The notes beneath the pieces are model-generated. The model was not told the DNA's origin. It made no database searches and saw only the letters and a program-made list of their open reading frames with translations. From Paenibacillus eucommiae (GTDB lineage: Bacteria; Bacillota; Bacilli; Paenibacillales; NBRC-103111), in assembly GCF_017874215.1 (NCBI RefSeq), contig NZ_JAGGLB010000013.1, positions 181,221-245,220 on the forward strand: a DNA stretch of 64,000 bases. The letters are read 5' to 3'. Shown piece after piece: positions 25,474-33,048 of the stretch (positions are counted from its first letter, which is position 1; each line of letters opens with the position of its first letter). The position numbers and the translations under genes were made by a program.

Positions 25474-26856
25474 TTATTTCTCCGATAAAACCTTATTCGC
25501 CGCCGTCTCGTAATCTTGAAGCGCTTGTGCAGGCGTCTTCTGCTTTAACAGAGCTGCCTGTATTTCCGGCTGCAGCAGAGCCCGGATTTCCGCATATTTG
25601 GGATTCGTTAGGCCCATGTCTTCTACACCGCGCTCGTCAATAATTTTTTGCAGCACTTTATAGTTAGGATCCTCGGCCATCGGAATGCCAGCAGATTTCT
25701 TCACTGGGAATTGCCCGGCATTGATTGCATAATCTTTTTGATACTGAGTGCTGTTCAGGAAATTGGCAAATTCCACGACCATCTTGCGTTTATATTCATC
25801 TTCCTGCTTGAAAATCGCCAGACCTGTAGGTCCAACAGCTACTCCGTTCTTGACATCTCCGTCACTCGGAAACTGAACCATCGTCAAATCGAATTCTGCT
25901 TTGGTTTTGCCTTCCTTTTTGGAATTTTCTATCGTTTTCCATAAGCCTAACTGACCGCCATATGCCCCGACCGTTCCAGTTGTGAACAGCGTATCCATAT
26001 CTCCTGCCTGCATCGATACAGCACTAGGCTGTATGAGGCCATCGTCATTCAGTTTAACCAAATATTCTAGCGCCTTGACGCCTTCTGGCGAATTCAGGGC
26101 CACTTTACTGTAATCACTTTCCTTGAATAGCTTGGCACCAAAGCCCCAGAAGAACGAAAGGAGACCTGTATCGCCTTGGGCAGTAGCCACAATGACAGAG
26201 AATGGCACTTTGCCTTTGTCCGCTACTTCGCGAATGGCCTGGTCGAACTGGTCAATCGTCCAATAGGGATTATCAGGAGTCGGAATCATGCTTTCCTTGC
26301 CTTTTTGCTTCCACAACTCCTTGTTTATTACCAGACCCAACGTCCACGCGAAGGAAGGAAGAGCATGCAGATGACCATTGATCGTGTACAAATCCAAATA
26401 GTCTGGGAGATAATCGTCCAATTCTTCCTTAGGTACTAAATCTTCGAGATTTTCCAAAACGCCTTGATGTGCATACTGTGAAGTTCTGCCCAAGTAGTCA
26501 CGCAATATATCCGGGTTGGTTTGTGCGGTAATCGAAATAGGAACCTTCTTACCCAAATCGTCCCAAGTTAGCGCTTGCACTTCAATTTTCACATTGGGAT
26601 GTAATTTCGTAAACTCTGCGGCCTGAAGCTTCTCCCAATCGCCGTATTCTTTTGTCTGGTCTTCCAACCCTTGAACTAATTTGAATCTCGGATCGACCCA
26701 GTAACTGATTGTGATCTCTTTCTCTTTGGTCCCATCAGCCGTTGTCCCTGCAGGCTCCTTGCTGCTGCCGCCAGCTTCCTGTTTCCCCCCTGAACAAGCG
26801 GTAATGAACACCAGCATCGCTGCAAGAAGAATCATCATTATTTTGCGCATTTTCAT
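25474..26856 (-). CDS. Extracellular sugar-binding lipoprotein of ABC transporter
   Basis: A 460-residue family 1 solute-binding protein. The lipobox is VFITAC (Cys21), followed by a low-complexity linker and the two-lobed binding fold (ITISYWVDPRFK..., LEYLVKLNDDGLIQPSAVSMQAGDMDTLF). It is tethered to the outside of the membrane and delivers sugar to the two permeases. Start ATG lies seven bases after GGAGGGG. The 114-base gap before the permease gene contains a possible stem-loop, which could raise binding-protein mRNA relative to permease mRNA. Confidence 0.95.
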   Translation of the reverse strand: MKMRKIMMILLAAMLVFITACSGGKQEAGGSSKEPAGTTADGTKEKEITISYWVDPRFKLVQGLEDQTKEYGDWEKLQAAEFTKLHPNVKIEVQALTWDDLGKKVPISITAQTNPDILRDYLGRTSQYAHQGVLENLEDLVPKEELDDYLPDYLDLYTINGHLHALPSFAWTLGLVINKELWKQKGKESMIPTPDNPYWTIDQFDQAIREVADKGKVPFSVIVATAQGDTGLLSFFWGFGAKLFKESDYSKVALNSPEGVKALEYLVKLNDDGLIQPSAVSMQAGDMDTLFTTGTVGAYGGQLGLWKTIENSKKEGKTKAEFDLTMVQFPSDGDVKNGVAVGPTGLAIFKQEDEYKRKMVVEFANFLNSTQYQKDYAINAGQFPVKKSAGIPMAEDPNYKVLQKIIDERGVEDMGLTNPKYAEIRALLQPEIQAALLKQKTPAQALQDYETAANKVLSEK

Positions 26857-26905
26857 TTTTTAACCCCTCCATGATTAGTTTGTTGGTTATGCCAAGCTTT
26901 TAAAT

Positions 26906-28012
26906 CTACAATTCTCTATTCGGAGCAATCTCCTTAAGAAACACTTCCCGGCCCTGCTGCTCACGGCTGCGAATACCGGCAATAATCAGCTTCATCAGCT
27001 CTATGGTTTCATCAAATGGAAAAGGTCGCTGCCCAGTCTGCACATAATCGACGAAGCTTTGCAGTTGGGCCTTGAAGGAAAAGAAAGAATCCTTGGATTT
27101 CACAAAGGCATGACCCGCCGTACCGCACAGCTGGAGCAAACCAAAAGATCCCGACATGTCCGAATGTGCAGCAACTACTACGTCCGCCCCGCTTCGGTGC
27201 TTGATATGAACAACGTTGCGTTCCACCGTTCCACTGTTGCGGATGGAAACAAAGCCTGGGCCGAGTATGGGATAGATGCTCTCTAATGCGTGAATGCCGT
27301 AGCGCTCCCATGATTTTGAAGTCGTTATTGTAGCAAAGCGGATTTCCCCCAGCTCCGACTTCGATAGCCGATAAGGCATAAACTCTTTACAGTAGCGCAT
27401 CGCACTAGAACTCAAAATCGCCTTTCCACGATTGACCCAATCTGTGAAAACAAGCAAATCTGCCTCATTGTCGACGAGCGGCTTATCTACAAAGACCGGA
27501 ATACCCGCTTCCACAAAAGGCCGGCAGCGCTCGACATGCTCGCCTCCTTTGTCTGTCGCGACAAGTACACCATCAACGTGGCCGATAACTTCCTCCGGAC
27601 GGAGGACCACGTTAGGGACCAACGAAGCCCGCGATGCCCGCTTTGCATCCTCAGGGTCATCTGTCCATATGTGCGTTACCCTTGCACCCTGAATTTGCAG
27701 CGTTTCCTTAGGCTCCTTATCCAAATAAACTGGAATCCCCGGATATGGACAGTGCTTCATTTCTTCCGGGTCGTAACCGTTGAAGATCGCGCTCCACGAA
27801 TAGGGGTGGCCATTGCCATCGACCATGCCAAGCATCGCGAGACGCAGCGGTTTCGTGTTCGTTGCTGATTCTCCATTCGTTGTTGGTTCTGTATTCGTAG
27901 TGCGTTTCGCATTCGTTGCCGGCTTCTCGCCCTGCTCCAGCGTCACAAGTCGCTCTAACTGCTTAGCTGAGGAACTCCCGGAAGCCTCAAAGCTTTCTTC
28001 ATGCGCTCTCAT
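26906..28012 (-). CDS. Gfo/Idh/MocA-family oxidoreductase with N-terminal Asn/Thr-rich extension
   Basis: The Rossmann NAD(P) domain begins near residue 55 (LRLAMLGMVDGNGHPYSW) and continues with VDGVLVATDKGGEHVERCRPFVEAGIPVFVDKPL, the typical catalytic EKP/DKP-type segment, followed by the alpha/beta C-terminal domain. The first 54 residues are not part of the fold; they include short Asn/Thr repeats (TNTEPTTNGESATNTKP) encoded by a degenerate DNA repeat. Start ATG follows GGAG by seven bases, so the extension looks translated. Co-transcription with the sugar importer suggests oxidation of an imported sugar or cyclitol derivative (inference). Confidence 0.85.
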   Translation of the reverse strand: MRAHEESFEASGSSSAKQLERLVTLEQGEKPATNAKRTTNTEPTTNGESATNTKPLRLAMLGMVDGNGHPYSWSAIFNGYDPEEMKHCPYPGIPVYLDKEPKETLQIQGARVTHIWTDDPEDAKRASRASLVPNVVLRPEEVIGHVDGVLVATDKGGEHVERCRPFVEAGIPVFVDKPLVDNEADLLVFTDWVNRGKAILSSSAMRYCKEFMPYRLSKSELGEIRFATITTSKSWERYGIHALESIYPILGPGFVSIRNSGTVERNVVHIKHRSGADVVVAAHSDMSGSFGLLQLCGTAGHAFVKSKDSFFSFKAQLQSFVDYVQTGQRPFPFDETIELMKLIIAGIRSREQQGREVFLKEIAPNREL

Positions 28013-28081
28013 TGAAAGTCTCCTTGTTATATGGGATCATAGTGGCTTGCCGATGTTGCAAATAAGTTCTGATTGTTTAAG

Positions 28082-29083
28082 CTACACAAACGAAAAGGAA
28101 AAGCCGCCTCCTTGCGCTTTGATCCTATCCAGCACCACCTGCCCTATCGCAACATCCAGCGCGCCCGTCCCGATTGGGATACACAAGATGCGGCCGTTTT
28201 CGTCTTCTACCGTTTTTGTACCGACTGCAAGCTCGCCAATCGTAGCGTATAGATGCTTCTCCTCAATCAATCCTTCGGCGTGGAGTTTTTTTAAGGCCCC
28301 CCGATGCAGCGCTTGGCTCACATGATCGACGATAATCTTGTCGGCATTTAGGATTAGCGCATCCTCGCATTCCTGGTATGAGCCCATAGGGAAGACGACA
28401 GTCCCTGGCTTGATCCAGCTATCGCGAATGAATTTATCTTTGGATGGCGTCACTGCAACTACAGCATCTGCATCGGCGGCTTGCTCTGGAGTATCGGCAA
28501 TGATGATTTCTCCCTTTACATAGGGCTTCATGTTTTCTTTAAAGCGCTGTGCCGATTCCTTACTGCTGTCAAACACCCTCAATTCCTCGATATCAAAAAT
28601 CTCACTGATCGCCATCGTTTGAGTATGCCCTTGCATGCCAGCCCCATAAAGACCGAGACGGATTGAGCTTGCCTTTTTGATATATTTCAATGCAATAGCC
28701 GTCTGCGCTCCCGTGCGCATATTAGTAATATGCGCCCCTTCAAGTATGGCTGTAAAATTCCCTGTATGAGGATTCACGAGTACAATCAGTCCGGTCAAAT
28801 AAGGCAGACCCTGCTTCCTTCTTTCCCCTAAAAATCCGCCTACAAATTTCATCCCTGCTGTGTCTAGATGGCCTACATAAGCAGGCATCGCATTCATAAA
28901 TCCCTCATACGGAGGATAAGCCGACTCCTCACCAAGATCCAGCGTTACCTTCGTCGGATTTATCGTTGTACCTTCACCAAAGCCTTGAAAGGTTCGATCG
29001 CAAATCTCAACAACGTCTTTCATCGTCAAGCATTTCTCAATGCTCGCCTGGTCAATTAATAGCGTCCCGTCTGTATGTTTCAT
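28082..29083 (-). CDS. Ornithine cyclodeaminase/mu-crystallin family NAD(P)-dependent enzyme
   Basis: The 333-residue protein has the family layout: N-terminal half with EGFMNAMPAYVG and KFVGGFLGERRKQGLPYLTGLIVLVNPHTG, then a Rossmann domain with LGLYGAGMQGHTQ. Family members act as ornithine cyclodeaminase, alanine dehydrogenase or ketimine reductase; this one cannot be assigned. The start was set at ATG 29083, eight bases after AAGGAG. It sits in the same operon as the Gfo/Idh oxidoreductase and the ceramidase-like hydrolase. Confidence 0.88.
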   Translation of the reverse strand: MKHTDGTLLIDQASIEKCLTMKDVVEICDRTFQGFGEGTTINPTKVTLDLGEESAYPPYEGFMNAMPAYVGHLDTAGMKFVGGFLGERRKQGLPYLTGLIVLVNPHTGNFTAILEGAHITNMRTGAQTAIALKYIKKASSIRLGLYGAGMQGHTQTMAISEIFDIEELRVFDSSKESAQRFKENMKPYVKGEIIIADTPEQAADADAVVAVTPSKDKFIRDSWIKPGTVVFPMGSYQECEDALILNADKIIVDHVSQALHRGALKKLHAEGLIEEKHLYATIGELAVGTKTVEDENGRILCIPIGTGALDVAIGQVVLDRIKAQGGGFSFSFV

Positions 29084-29149
29084 TGCAGCAGCTCCTTCTT
29101 GCAAATCATCTTGCAAAATCCTTCTTATTCTTGTATCCCTTCATATGTA

Positions 29150-29230
29150 GCTTTGCTCATTGTAGGCCTGCACGTTGTAGCTTTGATCGTTGTAGCCTTG
29201 CTCGTTTTACGCTGTAGCTTTGCTCGTTCC
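29150..29230. repeat. Degenerate tandem repeat between two operon genes
   Basis: TTGTAGCTTTGCTCG-like units of about 15-18 bases occur five times between the ornithine-cyclodeaminase-like and ceramidase-like genes. Confidence 0.65.
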
Positions 29231-29237
29231 GGCGCAT

Positions 29238-30575
29238 TCACTGTCCTGTTTTTCCAGCCATACGATTCAACTGCTCAACAGCCCGTTCAGCGAAAAGCTC
29301 CCCGGCACCCACAGGATTGCGGCTGTTATTTCTGACTCGCGGCTCATATCCGCCTTCTTCATATGCTTTCCGTGTATATACATATCCTACAGTCGAGCCA
29401 TTGCAAAGCGTATTGAGCATCGTTTGGGAGAATGGCGATTCCCTTTTGATCTGTAGGCCCAGCTCGACAAACAGTTCTCCCGGAAGCCCAACTATCGCAC
29501 ATTCCCCTATGCGGAACACCTGAATTTCGATTTCGGTGGAGCTAACCGGGTTATCCAGAACCTCCAGCAATTGCCTGGCGAAAAAATGCTCATTATCAAT
29601 CCGGGCAGGTCCCGAATAATGTCCTTGCGGATCAGGGGTTATTGTCAAAATCCGTTTGGCCTCCTCCACCTCATCATGGGTAGGACTGCGAAACTCCATT
29701 TCAAACAATACACGATCTACCGCTAATACCGGCTCAGTGATACTTGGTTCGAGAAAGATCTTTTCCCGCACCTTCAGCACTTCTCCGGCCAATATACGTC
29801 CCATCGTACGATAGTGCTCCTCGCCAGGGGGATTCCTTTTCATAAAATTACAGTGGTTGATGTCTCCACATGCACCTAGAAGGAATAGACTGACAACCTG
29901 CTCACCCAGCACCTGCTTTAAAGTACGGCTCAGCTCTCCAGGAAAATCGGCACTGTATTCAGTACCTCCCACTGTATCTGTGTGGCACGCAAAGCAGGTA
30001 ATAACTCCAATGGGCTCCCCATTCGTATCATCAATGCGGATAACCTGGACGTCGGAATCGATAGGACCAGCGGGCCGGACAATCTCAGAGTTCCCGAAGC
30101 CTGGATTCGTTTGCAAAGTGTCATCGGCCATCCAATAGCGACGGTTATAAGAAATTCCGTTCTCTTCACCTGTGCCAAAACCGATTCTGGCCTCCCGTTT
30201 ATTGCGGAAAGCAATCGCAGCAGCATCCCCCGCCTTGGCCACCAGCCAATCAAGGTATGGCCCACTATCGCTGCCATCAAATCCAGGACGGATCGGAGGA
30301 CCCGTATGAGTGTGAGTCGTCGAGACCATAATATGGCTTTCCGCTATACCGGTCTCTTCTTGAATACGTCTGCGAATTCGCTGAACCTCCTTTCTTGTCA
30401 AATTGAGCGCATCAATCACAACCATCACGGCGTTGACGTCAGCTGTCTCTACAACAAACGCCTTTACAAACAACTCATCTCGAACCCCTGTACCCTTTCT
30501 CTCACTCAAATACCCGGGTATTGAACTACCTAATGCAGGTGTAATCTGGATTTCATGCATACCGCACCGGATCAT
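29238..30575 (-). CDS. Neutral/alkaline ceramidase N-terminal-like hydrolase
   Basis: A 445-residue protein of the neutral/alkaline ceramidase N-domain family. Segments include TTHTHTGPPIRPGFDG, FACHTDTVGGTEYSADFPG and LLGACGDINHCNF, corresponding to the zinc and catalytic regions. It lacks a signal peptide and the C-terminal Ig-like domain of true ceramidases, so it is probably a cytoplasmic hydrolase acting on a small amide or glycoside. The start MIRCGMHE was chosen because ATG 30575 is seven bases after AAAGGAGG. It belongs to the IclR-associated catabolic operon. Confidence 0.82.
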   Translation of the reverse strand: MIRCGMHEIQITPALGSSIPGYLSERKGTGVRDELFVKAFVVETADVNAVMVVIDALNLTRKEVQRIRRRIQEETGIAESHIMVSTTHTHTGPPIRPGFDGSDSGPYLDWLVAKAGDAAAIAFRNKREARIGFGTGEENGISYNRRYWMADDTLQTNPGFGNSEIVRPAGPIDSDVQVIRIDDTNGEPIGVITCFACHTDTVGGTEYSADFPGELSRTLKQVLGEQVVSLFLLGACGDINHCNFMKRNPPGEEHYRTMGRILAGEVLKVREKIFLEPSITEPVLAVDRVLFEMEFRSPTHDEVEEAKRILTITPDPQGHYSGPARIDNEHFFARQLLEVLDNPVSSTEIEIQVFRIGECAIVGLPGELFVELGLQIKRESPFSQTMLNTLCNGSTVGYVYTRKAYEEGGYEPRVRNNSRNPVGAGELFAERAVEQLNRMAGKTGQ

Positions 30576-30738
30576 ATCCATTCCTCCTTTTGCTCTAGCC
30601 CCTAATTTCAGTCGGTTATTGGGTGTTCTAACATCGTGCTTATATGTTCCATGCCCCGAAATCACCCCCTTCAACTAATGTCAGCTAATGGATCCTATCG
30701 GCTTATTTCGTCTTAGCAACTTGAGTGCTATCTTCCTA

Positions 30739-31521
30739 TTATTTCGCCGTGTATCCACCATCAACAGGAATATTAGCAGCGGTAATATACTTCGAAGCAT
30801 CAGAAGCCAGAAAAACAATAACTCCCTTCAAATCCGTATCATTTGCCATTCTACCCAGCAGTGTCCGCTGCTCATAACGCTCGACAAAAGACTCAGCAGC
30901 CTGAGGTGTCCAATAACCCCCAGGACTGATACAATTGCAGCGTACATTAGACGATCCATACTGGCTTGCTGTAAAACGGGTGAAGTTGATCATACCAGCT
31001 TTGTTAAAGAAATAATCCGGGTTCACACGTGTGCCCAGCCCCTCGTACATCGTCACGTCAGGTCCTACCATACCGTACATGGAACCGATATTAATGATCG
31101 ATCCGCTCTGCCTGGCAGCCATCCTGTCTCCAAAAGCACGTGTGACCACAAACAAGCCTGTTGCATTAACGTTCATGCTCTCAGCAAAACGTTCACTGCT
31201 TTCTGCCCAACCGTTTTTCATAGTTCTGGCCACAGCATTGTTGATTAGTATATCAATACGGCCTTCAGCCTCCTCGAGCTGGTCCCTGGCTGCAAGAACG
31301 GTGGCTTCAATTCCTTGATCCATATACAATGCCTTAACCTCATGCCCCGTCTCACGAAAGCTCTCCTCCAATTGCAGCAGCTGATCCTTACGACTTGAAG
31401 TGAAATAAGTTATGGCCCCTGCCTCAGCCAGTGCCTGAACGATCTGTCTTCCATATTTACCAGCTCCACCAGTTACAAGTGCAACCTTTCCTTCAAGTGA
31501 GAACGATTTCAAAACAGTCAT
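30739..31521 (-). CDS. Short-chain dehydrogenase/reductase (SDR)
   Basis: A 260-residue classical SDR with cofactor motif TGGAGKYG, the NNAVA segment, active-site Ser in INIGSMYG and the Tyr-x3-Lys pair in YFFNKAG, and SPGGYWTP after the last strand. It oxidises or reduces a hydroxyl/keto substrate with NAD(P). Start ATG lies seven bases after GGAGG. It is the first gene of the catabolic operon, preceded by a leader of about 400 bases with a dispersed repeat and an IclR-type operator. Confidence 0.93.
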   Translation of the reverse strand: MTVLKSFSLEGKVALVTGGAGKYGRQIVQALAEAGAITYFTSSRKDQLLQLEESFRETGHEVKALYMDQGIEATVLAARDQLEEAEGRIDILINNAVARTMKNGWAESSERFAESMNVNATGLFVVTRAFGDRMAARQSGSIINIGSMYGMVGPDVTMYEGLGTRVNPDYFFNKAGMINFTRFTASQYGSSNVRCNCISPGGYWTPQAAESFVERYEQRTLLGRMANDTDLKGVIVFLASDASKYITAANIPVDGGYTAK

Positions 31522-31633
31522 ATGAATGCCTCCATTTTCGTTTTTTAGTTTTGTACTTTTGTTAGTAGGTGCTTGACCTTGAAAATAATTTAGGTTTAGA
31601 TGAGTTTGGAGAAAATCTCAGCTAGATTTCTTA

Positions 31634-31780
31634 AACCTGCAAAAGTGCAGGAATTTAGGGCTTAAACTTCCGAAACGGGCTAGGAAATGGAGAATTCCTG
31701 TATATTTGCAGTAATTCGTTTTATCCGGTTAGAAATGGCCCTAAAATGATGTATATTTGCAGCTTTTTTGGGCGTGCAGA
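31634..31780 (+). repeat. Dispersed TGCAGG-type intergenic repeat, copy B
   Basis: Starts with the palindrome CCTGCAAAAGTGCAGG (31636-31651) and continues AATTTAGGGCTTA. It is colinear with the reverse complement of 10939-11150 over roughly 140 bases, with substitutions and small gaps. Confidence 0.7.
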
Positions 31781-31935
31781 TCAGGTTCGGCTTGGATCAT
31801 CGATTATTTTGAAGATATTCAGGTCAGTCAGCACGCCAAAATGATAGGCAGAGGTTAATCAAGCACTGATTTAGGTGTTAAGCCTTAGATTAAATGATTT
31901 GTTTTGATGATTTATTTTGAAATATCCCCAGATTT

Positions 31936-31959
31936 TCTCTTATTAAGAGACCACGTCTC
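31936..31959. promoter_or_regulatory. Probable IclR operator in front of the catabolic operon
   Basis: TCTCTTATTAAGAGA overlaps GAGAC-CAC-GTCTC (31947-31959), two interlocked palindromes. The same composite site occurs in front of iclR at 32830-32853. Confidence 0.65.
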
Positions 31960-31970
31960 ATCATAAGCCC

Positions 31971-31999
31971 GAAAGTAAAGGCTTCCTTCGCAGAAAGCC
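31971..31999 (-). terminator. Terminator of iclR-type gene
   Basis: On the minus strand GGCTTTC / GGAAGCC with mismatched centre is followed by TTTACTTTC, 23 bases after the stop codon. Confidence 0.6.
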
Positions 32000-32022
32000 A
32001 CACTCAATAATCGTTCTATCCT

Positions 32023-32805
32023 TCAAAACATCTCCTTGGTGACATACCCCAAACGCTCCGATACGAGATTAGCACAATTTACGACCAAGTCTGCTATCTT
32101 CTCTAAGTTCTCCGTAAGAGCGATACGTCCTCCCATGCTGATTGCCGCTATGACTTCGCCAGTTTGATCGCGCACAGGTGCTGCAATACAGCGAAAGCCT
32201 ACAGCCATCTCTTCGTTGTCGACCGCATAGCCTGTCTCGCGAACCTTCCTCAGCTCCTCCAAACTAGCCTCTATAGTGGGGATCAAATGAGGCGTGCTTA
32301 CAGCAATGTCCTGCTCTTGCAGCAATCTCTTTACCTCATCCTCCTCTTTCCAGGCCAGCAGCGCCTTCCCTAGCGCCGTTGTGCTAAGAGGCTTGCGCAC
32401 CCCGACCGGCGCATTCATGCGCATTGATTTCATTGGCTCCTGATTGATCAAATACAAGACTGAGCCCTGCTGCAAAATCCCCATATGAGCAAGCCCGCCG
32501 GTTTCCTCAGCCAGCTGTGGCAGCACGCGTCTCCCTTCAGCCATCAAGCTATTATTCATATAGACCGACCCGAGCTCAAATGCCATCGGCCCTACCTTGT
32601 ATTTACCGGTTTCTGTCACTTGCTCAAGCAATTGATGAGACTGCATCGTGGCCAACAGCCGATGGACTACACTTTTGTGCAGCTTCAGCGCTTGTGCAAC
32701 CTCTGTAATACCTAACGGCTTTCTTTCCTGAATAAACAATTTAAAAATCTGAAAGGCACGATCGACAGACTGGACCAAAAAATAGGGTGAATTATCCGAC
32801 TTCAT
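32023..32805 (-). CDS. IclR-family transcription regulator
   Basis: A 260-residue regulator: winged helix-turn-helix at the N-terminus (LGITEVAQALKLHKSVVHRLLATM) and the IclR effector domain (MRMNAPVGVRKPLSTTALGKALLAW, IAAPVRDQTGEVIAAISMGGR). The start ATG follows AGAGGA. It has its own promoter with an operator at the start point, suggesting autoregulation, and a matching operator lies in front of the downstream catabolic operon, its likely target. Confidence 0.95.
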   Translation of the reverse strand: MKSDNSPYFLVQSVDRAFQIFKLFIQERKPLGITEVAQALKLHKSVVHRLLATMQSHQLLEQVTETGKYKVGPMAFELGSVYMNNSLMAEGRRVLPQLAEETGGLAHMGILQQGSVLYLINQEPMKSMRMNAPVGVRKPLSTTALGKALLAWKEEDEVKRLLQEQDIAVSTPHLIPTIEASLEELRKVRETGYAVDNEEMAVGFRCIAAPVRDQTGEVIAAISMGGRIALTENLEKIADLVVNCANLVSERLGYVTKEMF

Positions 32806-32829
32806 GAAATCCTCTTTTCATTCATCATT

Positions 32830-32889
32830 TCTCTAATTAAGAGACGATGTCTCAATATAATTATAAACTGCATAATTGATTGGTGTCAA
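32830..32889 (-). promoter_or_regulatory. iclR promoter with autoregulatory operator
   Basis: TTGACA (32884-32889) and TATAAT (32860-32865) are 18 bases apart on the minus strand. The operator GAGAC-GAT-GTCTC (32841-32853), preceded by TCTCTAATTAAGAGA, starts a few bases downstream of the -10 box, where a repressor would block transcription. Confidence 0.8.
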
Positions 32890-33048
32890 CAAATCTTTAT
32901 TCTCTTCTGCAGCTTTGCCGACATCGACCGCCACCAGCCATTTCTGCCAGCGGCGGATAATATCGGAACCTATTCCAGACTTGCATTCGAACTTGCATTC
33001 TAACTTACATTCGGACTCGCATCACGCATCGTACTTACTCGAAACTTA

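Larger units (their letters stand above)
31522..32022. other. Gene-free leader region of the catabolic operon
   Basis: No gene. It contains the dispersed TGCAGG repeat (31634-31780), the operator-like site (31936-31959) and the iclR terminator. A TATGAT hexamer next to the operator is the only promoter-like element, without a good -35. Confidence 0.45.
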
